A DNA stretch of 64,000 nt from Massospora cicadina. Its lineage: Eukaryota > Entomophthoromycota > Entomophthoromycetes > Entomophthorales > Entomophthoraceae. Positions 1-13,058 of the stretch are shown here, in pieces. The stretch covers positions 1 to 64,000 of the forward strand of contig JAKSZP010014903.1 of the NCBI GenBank assembly GCA_022478985.1, given 5' to 3'. Under the pieces are notes generated by a model. That model made no database searches and was not told the DNA's origin. It was given only the letters and a program-made list of their open reading frames with translations. Each line of letters opens with the position of its first letter. Position 1 is the stretch's first letter. Made by a program: the position numbers and the translations under genes.

Positions 1-480
1 AATATAATTTGTGTATCCCTTTTTCATAAATCTTGAGACTCATCTTGATCCCCCTCCAATCTGCTGATATAGGTAGCATATCATCCAGTCATATCAACTT
101 CCTGACAGATGGTATGTGGTGGAATGGCACAGCTTAATCTTCAGGATAGACAGGAGCGCCATCCAAAAATGAGCTGTAAACTGCAGCCCCCAGTCACTCA
201 AAATTTCCTGAGGCAAGCCATTGAGAATACATGTCGCATAAAGAGCTGGGCTGTTTCCTCAGAGGTGATAGAGGACAAACATGGGATATAAAATGAAAAC
301 TTGGTAAAGCGGTCTACAACCACCATAATCACATTAAACCCATTGATACTGGGAAGAACAACTTTGATTAAGCGATACTGATGTCCATAGACCCTCAGCC
401 TGCTGCAGAGGATGGAGAAGACCATTCCTACCTGATCTATCTGATTTTCTCATGTCCCCTATTTCAATTAGTGATCCACA
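1..480 (-). pseudogene. Integrase fragment of the left gypsy element
   Basis: The minus-strand frame at 425-198 contains VVVDRFTKFSFYIPC and the run SITSEETAQLF, the core around the first catalytic Asp of gypsy integrases. The same residues recur in element G at 14090-14220. The frame is then broken. Further minus-strand sequence towards base 1 continues the integrase core in other frames. The domain is interrupted by stops and cut by the window edge, so the second Asp and the Glu cannot be judged. Confidence 0.7.
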
Positions 481-999
481 CTGGGATATCCTTAAAGAGC
501 ACTGGCCAGTTAAACTTCCGCTTCACCAAGTTGAGGCATTTTTATTTTCCAAGTGGCCCACCTCAGGGGGTTTGGGATGAGCCTGAATCACTTCACCAGA
601 AAATTGGGGTGAATAACAAATTTGAGATCAAAACAAAACTATTCCCTCCACCAGCAAATAATGAGACCACCAATGTGCCAAAAGTGCCAGCTGGTCACAC
701 TACTTTAACCTTTTTATGAAGAACAGTTGTCCCACTTATACCCAAGAAATTTATGGCACCTTCAGGCCCTAATCTGCCGCTAAATTTTTTAAGGGGAAAT
801 AGCTAGAATCTGAGCCAGCAGAATTAGTGTGGTTAGCTCATGTTCCTCCTCTTCTGTTGGGCTCAAAGAAGACTTTTGACTTAACTAATTTGGGAGGACA
901 TTCAAAGACTATTGATAAGGCAAATCTAAGATTAAAATTGCAGAGGTCGTGGTACATCTGGGCCTGGCAATGTACCAGCTTCTCGGTTTCTGGAAATAC

Positions 1000-2300
1000 A
1001 TCAAGGCCTGATGATCTTTACACATGATCACTTAATGCCATGCGCCATAAAGGATGTAACACTAATGAGTAAGTGACCACGCCACAGCAGCCAACTCATT
1101 GTGTAAATGGCCTAGAATTGTTCAGATGAAGTGAGCATTCACAAAAATTAAGCAACAAGATGTTTCATCCCATCATGCTCTTGAAGCAGCACTTCCCTCA
1201 CTTTGGATAAAGAGACATCGCATGCTACAATAAACAGCATGGTTGAGTCTTCATGTTTGGGCATGGGAGGCGCCAAGAGCGCCTTTTGATGGCGTCAAAT
1301 GCCCATTGACACTCCTCCATCCATATGAGTGGAACATTCTTTCCCCTCAAGGGATGTAGAAGTGCATCCAGCTGCGAGAGGGAGAAGGATAATTTCTTAT
1401 AATATATGATCATGCTTAAGGAGCTCCGCAGTTGCTTCTGGGTGGATGGTGTAGGCCACGAGAGGATAGCTGTGAGCTTGCTGGGGGAATAGCGGACTAA
1501 ACTTTCAAAACCATGTTCCCCAGAAAGGTAACCTCCTCCTTGATACCTCACACTTGGATGGTTTTATGTAAAAGTATGCCTTGTGTAACAATTTCAGAAC
1601 CGCCTTCATGTCCTTTGCATGCTGCTCTGGAGTGGGGGAATGTATGAGGATATCATTTATATATTCCACCGCACAGGTGAACTGGAAATCACTGAGAATT
1701 TCATCAACCATATGCTGTAATTTGGCTGGGACGTTCTTTAAGCCAAAAAGCATAACGTAGAACTGAAAGATTCCCTTCTGAAACAAATCACTGTAAGCCA
1801 CTTCTGGATTCCGCCACCTAAATCTGGTGAACGCGTTCACAAGATTAATCTTAGATAAAGCCCAGAGTTTAGAAATAGCCTGTCTAATGGTCTTCTTGAG
1901 GGGAGAGGATAAGGTTTATATATGGTAATATTGTTTAAATGCTCATAGTCCATACATGGGCACAACATTACATCAACCTAATAAGCAGAAACTATGGGGG
2001 ACGTGAAATGGAGAATTTCTGGAACACCCACCCACTTTTGAGCATATCATATAGCCACAACTCCAACGCCTTATCATCCTTCTCCATGTAGGGATACAAT
2101 TGACAGTTTATATTGATCACATCCGCCATCAAATGGAAATCCAGGTCATACTAAGAATGAGGTGGAAGGCAGTTAGCCTTCCTCAGATCAGAATATACTT
2201 ATATGCTACTAACTTCAGAGAAAATTTGAGCGGAAGGTCTGTAGGGGAAGGAATTGACGTAATGGTACTCACCCCCATTCCAATGCTCATGTATCAATAA
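1000..2300 (-). pseudogene. Reverse transcriptase and RNase H remnant of the left gypsy element
   Basis: The minus frame at 1840-1505 holds the RT palm region, with GIFQFYVMLFGLKNVPA and then YINDILIHSPTPEQHAKD, where family members have YxDD, so a catalytic Asp is replaced by Asn. The frame at 1551-1225 continues through the connection region (LSWPTPSTQKQL, then PLRGKNVPLIW). RNase H-like residues follow in broken frames near 1250-1000. Sequence between about 2300 and 1850 looks like the N-terminal RT fingers but is more decayed. The closest relative in the window is element G (12300-13740). It is not functional. Confidence 0.75.
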
Positions 2301-3799
2301 GGGGAAACCTTTACAACTGGGTATTTTTGAAGGATAATACTTTTAGAATCTAAGTTGATATTAACCTTTTGCCAATGCCACCAACCCACACCCAGAATAA
2401 CTGGGAATAACAGATATGACACCATGGCAAACCAATCACAGAAAAAGACTGGTCACTGAAAGGGTACCAGATGTCATACCTTATATGAAGCCATTGTGTA
2501 AGAGGATGCTCATGAAACTGACATTACAATTCAAGGTCCAAATTGAGATCCTGCACAACTTTTAAAATCAAAAATTTCCTGTGACTCCCATATCCAGATA
2601 GCATTAATTGACACCTTATATGTAACCATCTTAATCTTAAGAGGTAACAAAAAGTAGGAAAAATTTTGTTTGTTATCTACAGTTTGTGAAACCAATGGCT
2701 TGGAAGTATAATTGCTGGGTTATCAGGGGAACCAGTAACTGAAGGAGAGATGGATTCTGCAATGGGAAGAACCTTGTCACATTTGGCTTATTTTACCACT
2801 GGCAACAAAAACACCAGAGTGCTGATATGTACCTTCTTCTTTGAGGGAACCGCCTCCCCACTCAGCGGCAGGTTTTCAGAACAGGCAGAAACTGGATGGG
2901 GAGAGGAGGAATCATCCTTGGGAACCAAGACACACACACCTGACATATAACTGGAACATGCACACTGAGTGAAAGTGCCAGGAATGGGATCCTGAATAAT
3001 TTCTCAGTTCTTCTGAACTGAGTGTTCATTGTTCTAATTTTTTAGTTATTCAAATTTGATTCAATAAAGTTTTTGATTGATTTTTTATTCACTTTATTTG
3101 ATTCAATTTGATTCAATATGGGACATTTGTTTGATTCAATTCAATTTTTGATTAATTATTGTCATCATCCATTTATAGGAACTTGTTAATTTACAGTTGC
3201 ATTGAGGGTCTTCCTACTCACTTTTGGGACCATGTGGACTCTAAAACTGTAGTCCATTGTTCAGTACCCTCAATGCATCAATTTATCACTATACATCCCT
3301 AATCAATTGAGGTAATTTACCCTCAATTATTATAGTATAAATTTACCAGGCTAGCTAAGAGTAATCTTAAGCTAGCATAAAAGTATTTTAATACAACTTA
3401 ACTTTGATTGTCTTTTATCTTAGTTATGATTACTTAAAACCTAGCACTTTTAATACAGTTTTTCCTAACCAGTGTGCTGGTAAATATTTCGATGCCAATC
3501 TCCCAGGCCCATTTGCCACCTCCAAACCAGAACCCCTTATTGAACTTCTTATTGAATAACTTGCCTAAGGTAGAACCTTTCACCAAGCCAGCAAACATTC
3601 CATCTATCATGTATACTATGTACCCTTTTTCTTCTAGGCTATATAGTAAAGTAAATGATTCTCAATCACATTAGAAATCATTTAGGATGCAATCTCTTCT
3701 TGATCACCTTAAACAAGTTCTCATGGTTGGAGTATTAGTGACCATGAACCTAAATGGATTTAATTTTAAGGCTTTTATAGTCCATATTATATTGAAATT

Positions 3800-4411
3800 C
3801 ACCTCCAAGATGGTGCCTTACAGGTAGACACAGTGCCCTTCGCCTTATGGTTCACAGTTCCACCTTTACTGCTGTGGTAGTCAATGTTTTTGGTAGACCT
3901 CTACTCTACCCTGTACACTCTGAAGCATGGCGCCAATAGAGGCAGCCATCACAACCACCTGTTCCAAGGAACCCAACTGAGATTCTCAAGGGTAATGGAT
4001 GGTAGAAATAGGATCCAGAGCGGCATGAAATACTGTAATTGAAACTTCAAATGGAGACGCAACCCAGGAGCCTAAATCCAGAATTCCTTAATTAACAGTG
4101 GCATATTGGAAGCTTCTGAATCTAAAGTAGATTGTTGTAGGGAACTTTCAATCTCAATACTAGCGCCTGGACCACTGAGGATACCAAAGTAATCAAGGGG
4201 ATGGAAACTCAAACTTGATTAGCTGAGCACAAAATCCCATGCATCCAATGATCAGCATTCCCTTCTACCACAACCAGGAGGACTACACTCCATTGGGCAT
4301 CTGTAAGGGAGGAAGAAGTCGCCAATTTTCTGAGAACTGGCCTGCAACTCTTTCATGACGTCCAAAACATGGTTAACTATTTCCAAGGAAGGTAATGCTA
4401 TACTCTTCCCC
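3800..4411 (-). pseudogene. Gag-like remnant of the left gypsy element
   Basis: A minus-strand frame from an ATG near 4411 reads about 40 residues beginning MGKSIALPSLEIVNHV, then breaks into several frames down to about 3800. Its place between the LTR-like block and pol suggests gag. No zinc knuckle or capsid signature was recognised, so the call rests on position only. Protease would be expected between about 3000 and 2400, but nothing convincing was seen there. Confidence 0.35.
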
Positions 4412-4999
4412 ATGTTATGAGATTAAACTGGAATTTAAGTATGAAGGAAGTAGATTTAATTCAGGAACTCCACCACCACACGGAAACATCTGAAAAATTC
4501 AACCATTGACTATACAAAGAACATTAAACTAAGTAATAATTCCAAGTTCATTTTGGTATAATGATACCATCACATCACCTAATTCTAGAAGCATAGTGGA
4601 GATGGTGTAAACTAAGAGTTAATTATGTCTTAGAGACGTCTAATAAAGTTTATACCAGTTTGCCAATCAGTGTGAGTGTATACCCAGAATACAAGCCAGA
4701 ATAATAGTGGTATAACTGTCCCTATGACTTTATATTTTACCAGGAAGGGGTGGAAGGCGAGTCAATAGGGTGTATGACTTACAACCTGAAGGTTGTAGGT
4801 TTATTCCCGCCTTTTGCACATCAATTAGGATGCCAGCCAAAGGAAGTTATTGGCTGTTAGTAGGTCTAATTACACAAAACCTTACCCATGACGCAATTAG
4901 AAAAATCTTAGTCCCAATCTGGAGATGGAAAAAACTTTCTTTGACAGAGTTGACCCTTCTCAGGTTTCATTTTAATTTTTCTTTCTTTCTCTCTTATAG

Positions 5000-6216
5000 T
5001 AGTGTCTGTCCCCTGGTCGGTTTTTTAAATAAAATATTTCTCCAGGAGAAAGACAACTGAGGATTGATGATTCACAATCACCGTTACCAGCATGCTCACA
5101 AGTAACTACATAGTTGCTAAATTATCAGCTGCAGATTCCGCTGCAGTAATTTCTTTAGGCTAAATAGTGCTTCCTAAATCCACTTGGACAACTTGTGATG
5201 TTAAACATGCAGAGGGGTCATGAAAACTCACCCACTGGGAGGAAAGCGCCTACAAGAGCAAGGCCATATCCTGAAACCATAAGGCGTCCAAAATGGGGGT
5301 CAACCTCAGGTGACCACCATGCCTATATCCCCACATAAGTAGGGAGGGCAACAGCATAGTGATTATGGCCACTATAGCCCAATCAAATGAAGACCAGGAA
5401 ACATGACACCTAAAGAACTCGTGGCTAACAGTGGCTAACATTAATAATTTAAAAAAATTGCATAAAGATTTGTTTACTGAAACAAAAAAAATTGACTAAC
5501 AACAGTAACTATGGGCTGGTATCCTATATTCTAACAATTTGAAAATAATTAAATTTGCTTTAACCAAGGATAACACAATCTCTGTTGATTCAGGAAGATC
5601 AACATTCCAAAACTTCATGATGCTGGATATTTTTCATCTTGGGAATCAACTTTAGCTCAAATTTTACCACTAACTATTTCCTCCTGGCATAATTCCGTTA
5701 GTTGGTTTAACAACGCTTCATCTAGGTGGCAACTGGGTGCGCTTTTGGCCAGGACACATATGGAAGGTCCCACTGTCTATAAAAGGGATTTGATAAACCT
5801 GAACCTGTTAGGGTCAGGCTCACCTTTTTTGGTGGAAGAAAAATGCACAGATGGAGTATAAAACTGAGTGTATAATGGATGACTCATTTATGCTGGGTGT
5901 CAATTTATCAATGTTAAAAAAACCCCATTGAGACCTGAGATTATAAAAAAGAGAGGAATAATCACAACCTTTCTTCTGGTGGTAGTTTATTACCACCGCC
6001 ACCTCTAAGCACACCTTCTAATTCTCTGCACCAACTCTTGGGTGATGAGATAGAGAGGTAAGGGCAATCTTGAGGGGGTAGGCTGTCACCCACCTCTCAT
6101 CCACCACATGGGATAGATCACCCTAGGAAACAAAAGACATGGCTGCCTTTACCCCCTTTTTCTGGAAAAGGTTTCTCATGGTTGAGATGCAAGGGTGGTG
6201 CTCCCCAGGACTTACA
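5000..6216 (-). repeat. LTR-like block at the 5' end of the left gypsy element
   Basis: The right border at 6216 is supported by the minus-strand start TGTAAGTCCTGGGG, and by similarity of 6040-6130 (minus) to the element G LTR, including the stretch around GTGATCTATCCCATGTGG. The left border is a guess from the 1.2-1.4 kb LTR length of element G. The flank at 6217-6221 is GTGGC; its expected partner lies outside the window. Confidence 0.5.
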
Positions 6217-8215
6217 GTGGCCACATCTGTGTCCATATGTCATATTAGAGTACCAGAATATATACTCTTTTTATTACTTTTAAAATGGAACCAATACATG
6301 GCACCAATTGTGCTATCCCTTGTAGTGGGTATAAAATGTTGAAATTGGCGCAGGGCATAATATCTCATGGGCACAGGCTATAAACACACAAACTAATGCA
6401 CTATATAAAGACACTATCATTGGTAAACTGTTGGGGAAAAGACCATACTTGTCACAACTAGGCTTATATTAAAACATCTGGAAGAAGTATCCTGTAATAT
6501 TGACTACTGACACCGGCTTCAGGGCTTTGAAGGACAATCTTCTTCTAGTGGTAGACTTCACCACCAGTAACATTGAGTCTTATCCCCTTCACAATGGTAG
6601 TTCCCTTCTGCTATGCTCCTTTCATCCCTCATTATCATTGGTGCGATTAATTGACAGTAGAACAGCACAAAGGAATTTGGGGCAATCACATAGTGGGGAA
6701 ATACCTGGTCATTAATATAGCAAATGTGGGGTTTTACCATATTAACCATAGTCAGATATTAAATTAAGGCTAATGCAGAAAAGTAATAAGAATATGGTAA
6801 TCCTACTGGATGACAAGTTCTATACTGGTGCATGGCAAAATAAAGACAGATTTATAATAAAAGAAAACTTATACAAAACCCAGGGCCACAGGCCATGGTA
6901 ATCAAGACATTAAGGGATTAAGTTGCACCAATTGGGAGTGATAATTTAATTCCAACATATTTACTAATATCTGACTGATGTAGGCAAGGATGCCAATTTT
7001 AAATTAATTAGAATTTCAGCAACTACATGAAAAACGTTGGCCATGGGGTAAAGTACATTTTTTCAAACCCTTTATATAAATATAAAAAATAAAATATTAG
7101 ATGAAATAATATAGATTGATGGTAGATTGATGTATCCTCTCTTAAGTTAGGACCTCCTAGTGTTAAAATATAAATTGATGGTTTGTCAAACCAATTACAT
7201 CAGCCTCCATTGTTGACGCGCATTCAGAATAAATGGTCAGGTGCAGATTCAACATGTGAATGTGGTAGAATTTGCTTGGTTATATCTTAATGGAAAAAGA
7301 TGATATTAGTGGTAGAATGGGAGCCACAAGGCTCTTGGCACTGCTATGAGTAGTGAAATGAGGATTGGGTTTGATCCTTACTCTAGTTAGTGTAATAACT
7401 ATCTATAAAAAAATCATATTGTAATGTTTTTGTATCTCATGAAAATAATTGGAAGTGATACTAATAATTTTAATGGAAAAACTTCTAGGGATAGAATAAA
7501 AGGGGTAAATTTAATTTTAAAAATATGAAACTATTATCATGAGTTCATCTTCATATAGCAGCTTTATGAAAGGGCTTAGCAATCTTAGTGTATTCATTCC
7601 TCTCAGATCATCTGTGGTACCCTTCATAAGAATCTGCAAACTAATTATTGTCATCAAAATTGTTTGTCCTTATTTGATAGCACTGCCATCCTCTGAATAT
7701 ACAGTGAAATTCCCATCAGAATCTATGGCATGTGTCCCTCTTTATGCAAATTGGTCATCCAATCATGTGTAAAAGATTTTCTTGTCCAATCCGTTGCCTT
7801 TGGATCACTTATCTAAAAAATCTGATCTTCAGTTGACCATTTACTGATACAAATTTTTTAAAATATGATCTACCAATGCCTGGATTGCTCATATAGTCAT
7901 CAATCTTGGGCACTTGTTTATTTGGGTGTATCACCATCCTTAGGGTTCTCAGGGCATCGCCAACGCCTGGTTGGCCCTCAGTCTGTCTTATTTACACAGG
8001 CGAGTAATTACTTATGCTATCCATGTTAGACCTCACAACGTCAGGTAGGTTAGACTTCAGTAGTAGCATAGGACCTTCATTCCTGTTTACCATTTCTAAG
8101 GTATATAGGCATGTTTAATAAAACTTAGATATGAAGCAACAGTTAGATCCTAACTCCACAAGTTGGTGGAAGTTTCAGTAGATTGAGAAATCTGTATTAC
8201 CTGCCTATCTGTTGT
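6217..8215. other. Gene-free AT-rich stretch
   Basis: About 2 kb between the left gypsy element and the SINE-like insertion. All reading frames are short and without recognisable motifs. The stretch near 6530-6590 resembles 5950-6005 in inverted orientation (a Gly/Val/Thr-rich run around ACTTCACCACC), which may be old TE debris. Nothing else is identifiable. Confidence 0.5.
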
Positions 8216-8304
8216 AAAAGAAATTAATTATGAGAAGATGCGTGGCGGCTCCCCCTTTTGGGTTGGGCACCACTAGTGCTAAAAAAAGAAATTAATTATG
8301 AGAA
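8216..8304. mobile_element. Short retroposon-like (SINE-like) insertion with about 20-bp target duplication
   Basis: The string GAAATTAATTATGAGAA occurs twice, at 8220-8236 and 8288-8304. With flanking A residues the duplication is about 20 bp. Between the copies lies a GC-richer insert of about 45 bp (8237-8280) that ends in a run of A. Long target duplications plus a 3' oligo(A) are the marks of target-primed reverse transcription by LINE machinery. The insert itself was not matched to any tRNA, 5S or 7SL sequence. A 5'-truncated retroposed RNA is the simplest reading. Confidence 0.55.
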
Positions 8305-9294
8305 ATGATTAGTATAGTTGGTATATCTGCTTAATGTTTGATATCCTTTACCTTTTGAGAGATGTTGCTTATGAGCCTCTTTTATGATTGTGTGGGATTA
8401 ATTGCCTTACCATTGTAGGCATAAGAATGATAAACTTAAATATTGGAGAATATTTGCTATGAATTGCCTCACATTGGTGAGGCATGATAATATCAATATA
8501 ATGGAAGTTTTAGTTGCTAAAAAGATGCATGAGGTTCTTTTATCAGTTATTCTAACATAACTAGGTTATATCTTAAATGGTTGTTAGACATACTACAATG
8601 GTATATTGATACATCAAGTGGAATAAGTTGAGGGCTTAGTTGGTTGGCTCTTAACTAACAACTTTTAAAGCCATTAAATGACATTTTCCATAATCTTGAT
8701 AAAACTTTAACTCCATAGCTAATCTTTAATTTGATGTTCATCTATTGTAGATTAGATCTTCAACACTTTTATAAATATTTTCATATCATTGCTTTTATCT
8801 TGCATTTTAGATAAGTAATAATTGAAGCAAAGATATCCAAGTTTCTGTTAACTTTGTCAGGAGATGTTTTTGACCTGGACTTACTGCTATCTCATACATT
8901 AATGACTTGGAGGATACTTTAGTCATCTCTATATAAACTTAAAAAGGTTCATATGGGGTGTTCTTATAAATTAAATTTCAGCTGCCCTAATTTTTTATCA
9001 TTTCACTGGGAAAGCTGATATCATTATAACACTAGTATGTCAAAAAATATAGATATAGTCAGTACAAATGAGCAGCTGCAGGTTTAATGATTGTCATGTT
9101 TGTATAAGTAAATTTGAAGCCCCATTAATTCAGACTATTTATAGTGAAAAGCTAAGATTCAGGGACTTCTGATAATAGGTGGACTTGCGCAAGGTGTTAC
9201 ACAAGGTTTTTTGGATGGAAAAAGCAATTAAAAGCAAAGAAACTCTGGATGAGCTAACCTGAGACTACTTTGCTGATAGATTAAAGACACTTGG
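8305..9294. other. Gene-free AT-rich stretch
   Basis: No coding frame, repeat or RNA gene could be recognised here. The last five bases before element G (CTTTG, 9295-9299) are the left copy of its target duplication. Confidence 0.5.
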
Positions 9295-9299
9295 CTTTG

Positions 9300-10731
9300 T
9301 GTAAGTCCCAGGGAATGTCCCCTATGCATGGATTGGGTGATCTTCCCGTTTCAGGATAAAAAGGGTCTGAAGAGGGTGGCTGTACCCCATGTTACCCAGG
9401 GTGACCTCGCCCATGTGGTAGACAAGCGCTGAGTAACATCTATCCCTCTTTGGATTCCTCCCCCGGTGCCCACATTTACCTTGGCCAAACTTATCCACCA
9501 GATCAGGAAAATCTGTGCCAAGATCTCCAAATCAAAGTCAATTGGTCTAAACCCAATGTAAATCAAGCCTGACGATTGGAAACCTCATAATCAAAAAGGG
9601 ATTAAGATTGCATTGTTGACCATAATCACTGAAAGTTTTGATTCAGCCAGCAGTGCAATTGTCAAAACTAAACCCCTCTCAAAATCATTGAAGATGATCC
9701 CCAAATTACAGGTAGTATCATCAGAAACCATCAATGATAGTTTGAAACTCCCATCCAACAAATCGGGAGTTGCAGCTGATGCAACTCTTTTGACTGAATG
9801 AACAGCCCAGCGACTGGGCACAGGTGGGTTGAGCATCCTGAACCCATTTCCAACCAATTGAGACTGCCCCTATGTGGGGTGGCCCTGGGGAATTCCCAAT
9901 GCTCGTCAGGCCAGATGCCATCATGCCAACTGCTAGAAATGCAGTTGAGCCTCAGTTCAGGCATTCAAGGTCAAACTGACAGTGACTCAGCCTACCACTA
10001 AATCTTTGATGCCTTTTTCCATTAAGCTTATCTCCCCCTTCCCCAAAAAATTGCTGGTTAGGTTAAACTTGAGGGACTTAATCCCTGCTTGTTTCCGCAT
10101 TGATTGACCACTATTTAATCAGTTGCATTGCACTTGGAAAATTGTTGGTCAATTTTCTTACTTTACTTGAAATAAAATTCTGCCGCTAAAACTATCAACT
10201 TTTTACTTTATTGATATCCTTCTGGCCATATTCCCAATGGCATTACTCTGGTGGCCTGTCAGTCCCTATACCAGATGGGCTTTACCAGTATTGATGATTA
10301 CTTTGACTCCCACCATCGTCAAATGGATTCAGTGAGCCATATACTTTTGGAAATTCAACCCCATTTATTTTAACTATATGCCATCAATATACTGGGATCT
10401 TGTGTCCTTACATTCACCATTTCCAAACAAGGATCTGCTACCTTGTCACCTCAGTTTTATTGAACCCACTCACTGGTAACCCTGTGGGAACTATCCCAGA
10501 GGTACAATCCCCTGCAGCAAGACCCCCAGTGTCTATGTTTGTCTCCATTTGGTTTGTTTTCAGGTTGCTATTCACAATTGCCCTACACCAACAATTTATC
10601 ATTTTCCAATTTGCAGCTCTGTACAACGTCATACATGCGGCAATGCCTCTGGCATTTTGGCTTGCTTTTTTGGGTGCTCATGCATCCTTACTGGCAGGCC
10701 AGTCTAAACTTCTTCTGCCGTTTTCATGACA
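9300..10731 (+). repeat. 5' LTR of element G
   Basis: Matches 15208-16362 in blocks: the opening TGTAAGTCC, the GACCTC-rich block near 9400, the ACTATTTAATCAGTTGC block near 10110, and the closing block around GGCAGGCCAGTCTAA near 10700. It is about 280 bp longer than its partner because of extra sequence between roughly 10210 and 10620. Short open frames inside it (for example 10539-11195) run across the LTR edge and are not genes. Confidence 0.85.
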
Positions 10732-11241
10732 TAATAAATCAACTATTGTTTCCTGCCACTTATGCCCTGCTCTTTGAGGTGAACTCTGAAGTGGTTACCC
10801 TTTACCAAATGAACGTGCAATCAGTAGTCTGCTTTTTGTTGTTCATATGGTTACTTTCCAATTTTGTGGGTAGTATCCGCTATACCTTGGAGAAACTTCT
10901 CCAGGCTGAAAGAGTCTCGTGGATTACTACTTCTCCCCCACCTAATATTCAGGGAGAAAACTCACATGTTCCTTCCCAAGGTATTGTGAATCAAGTCTTT
11001 GACGCCCTCGCTGAGGTGCAAATGCATTCTGCAATTGCCTTTACAATGCCGCTCCATTATCTCATGCCTAACAAGGGGTCACTTTGTGGACGCTGTAGAA
11101 GGGGATGCCCATTGGTAGGTATGAGGTCTTCTGCATTTTTCTTTACAAGCGGGGGATCCCACCTCTCTGATTGCCACCATATTAGCTTAATTTAAACCCC
11201 TTGTGTCGCGCTCAGACTGTTTATTTTAATTGCTTTCTACT

Positions 11242-11406
11242 ATGGCCAAAGCCCCCAGCTTGGCTTCTTTGATCTCTACCTTCTGTGAACAGGCTCCTAC
11301 ACTGGATCACTCTAATGATATGCTTCAGGCAATCTTTAGATCAGAGTTGGATTCAGTTTCTGCCCATCATGAGGTTTGGTCCACCTTGAAAAGAACGGTG
11401 GATTAA
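11242..11406 (+). pseudogene. Gag N-terminal remnant of element G
   Basis: An ATG at 11242 opens 54 codons starting MAKAPSLASLISTFCEQAP and ending at TAA (11404-11406). It lies about 500 bp after the 5' LTR and before the protease, which is the place of gag. It is far shorter than a usual gag of 300 or more residues. The capsid and zinc-knuckle parts are missing or unrecognisable before the protease. The call rests on position and codon-like composition. Confidence 0.5.
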
Positions 11407-11749
11407 ATATATGTAAATCTGTGACCACTATTAACGCCTCCCCTCACTATACTTCCCGCTATCAAGGGGAAACTTTATGATAAGACTACCCAACAACAAT
11501 GTGGATGCAGTTTTTATCATTGAACCATTGTTAGTTCTAGCCTCAGAGCCTATCACTACTCCTGCGTCAGAGTTGGGTTATCCTGGTTCACTCATAAATG
11601 AATCAGTAAGAGCCCAGATGGAGGAAGCTGGTTACCAAGCCCTTGTTCTTCTCAACTTTACTCCATAAAATGCCCCCAACCTTCCCCCCAATTTTCCTGC
11701 CATTTCTTCAGTTGCAACAGAAACTCCTGAATCTACCTATAAACAAAAC

Positions 11750-12070
11750 TTCACTTATTTCTTATTACCTATGAAGATTAGTGTCAGATCTCACCTCATC
11801 TCCTTTGAGGCTTTGGTGGATACTGGAGCTGTAATAATTTTATGAGTGTCAGTTAGCCTAACAATTGGAGCTGGACATGGACATAGGTCCTTCAGTGATA
11901 GTGGCTTCTTCAGCCTCCCAGACATCATATATAGTCTGTTGGCCAGTACCTTTTTTGATACATCAGTTTATCTTCTGTGATTGGTTTTCCGCAATGCCAA
12001 ACTTAGTGTTTCTTATTATCTTGGGAGTTGGATGGTGGCGCTGACAACATGTTAAGATTCATCTGGAATC
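11750..12070 (+). pseudogene. Retroviral-type aspartic protease remnant of element G
   Basis: The frame near 11788-11850 contains the active-site string ALVDTGA preceded by SHLISFE, typical of Ty3/gypsy proteases. A TGA follows a few codons later, and the rest is spread over other frames. The protease would release gag and pol products from the polyprotein. It is inactive here because of the stop. Confidence 0.65.
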
Positions 12071-12074
12071 AAAT

Positions 12075-13058
12075 ATGTTGTCATTTGCCAATAATCAAAT
12101 GGAGGGAGAATTTCCCTTAGTCAATACCTTTAAGAAAACACAAGGTCGCAGCTCTATTACCTCCCTTGTTTCCCCTTTGGGCCTTCAGTCTGATTTTTCT
12201 GAAGAATTGATGCACTATTGGAGTATCTTTGATTCTGAAAAGGCAGACCATCTTCCCCCTCACACAATATTTGACTTAGGATTTTGAACAACGGTACATT
12301 TGATGAACATCAACTGTCCTTTTTATCTACACACAGCAGAAGAGGAGGCTGCTCTTAACACCTGGTTGGATGATATGCTCAAGAAAGGATGGTTGTTTAA
12401 GGAGATGTCGCCAATTACCTCACGCATCATTTTTGCCAAGAAGGCCGATGGTTCTCTCCATCCCTGCATGGATTATGGTCACCAAAATAAAATTACAGTG
12501 AGCAATCCCTACCATTTACCCCTTGGGCAGACTATCAGTCAAGCGATCACAAAGTCTCACATGTTCTCCAAGCTTGATCTCGTCAATGCCTTTAACCAAA
12601 TAAGGGTAATGGAAGGTCAAGAATGGCTTACTGCAATTCATACCAAACAAGGTATCTTTCAGTTCTGCATGATGCCTTTCTGGCTGAAGAACGCGCCTGC
12701 CACCTTTCAAAGAATGATTGATAGTGTGCTGGTCAACCTCCAGTTTATGTGCATGGTCGCATATATTGACAACCTCTTAGGTTATTCCCCAACTCCTAAA
12801 CAACACGCTAAAGACTTAGAAGTGGTTGTGTCTGCTTTGCACAAGGCGAGCCTGTTCATCAAGCTTTTGAAATGCAAGTTTTATAAGGAGGAAGTTACCT
12901 TTCTCAGGAACCTGGTCCTAAAAGATGGGTATGTGATTCTGCCCAACAAGTTAGATGCCATCTGTGAGTGGCCAACTCCAACAACCCAGAAACAATTATG
13001 GAGTTTCTTGGGTACCATTATTTTCTTAAAGAAATTTCTCCAGCCCTTTCACAGTTAG
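12075..13058 (+). pseudogene. Reverse transcriptase of element G
   Basis: The long frame 12300-13058 is interrupted from its N-terminal part (12075-12287) only by an in-frame TGA at 12285-12287. It shows the RT order: ADGSLHPCMDYGHQNKIT, FSKLDLVNAFNQIRV, GIFQFCMMPFWLKNAPATF, then AYIDNLLGYSPT. The last should be YxDD, so the second catalytic Asp is Asn. The connection region (EWPTPTTQKQLWSFLG) overlaps the next frame at a frameshift near 13000. The minus-strand frame over 12516-12710 is a shadow. Confidence 0.85.

Larger units (their letters stand above)
1..6216 (-). mobile_element. Decayed minus-strand Ty3/gypsy retrotransposon (partial, cut by window start)
   Basis: Read on the minus strand, the order is an LTR-like block ending at 6216, a gag-like stretch near 4410-3800, reverse transcriptase near 2300-1225, RNase H near 1250-1000 and integrase near 500-1. 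The LTR-like block begins on the minus strand with TGTAAGTCCTGGGG, matching the LTR start of element G (9300). The protein motifs are also close to those of G, so the two are related copies. The 3' end and 3' LTR lie beyond base 1. Stops and frameshifts occur throughout, so the element is dead. The inner border of the 5' LTR could not be fixed. Confidence 0.75.

Noticed and set aside
3000..3170. Repeated TTTGATTCAAT motifs, considered as a regulatory array.
   Set aside because: Low-complexity AT sequence inside a dead retrotransposon, with irregular spacing.
10539..11195. A 218-codon frame on the plus strand, with hydrophobic stretches that suggest membrane segments.
   Set aside because: It runs from inside the 5' LTR of element G across its border into the leader. 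No motif, and the 3' LTR copy of the region is not open.
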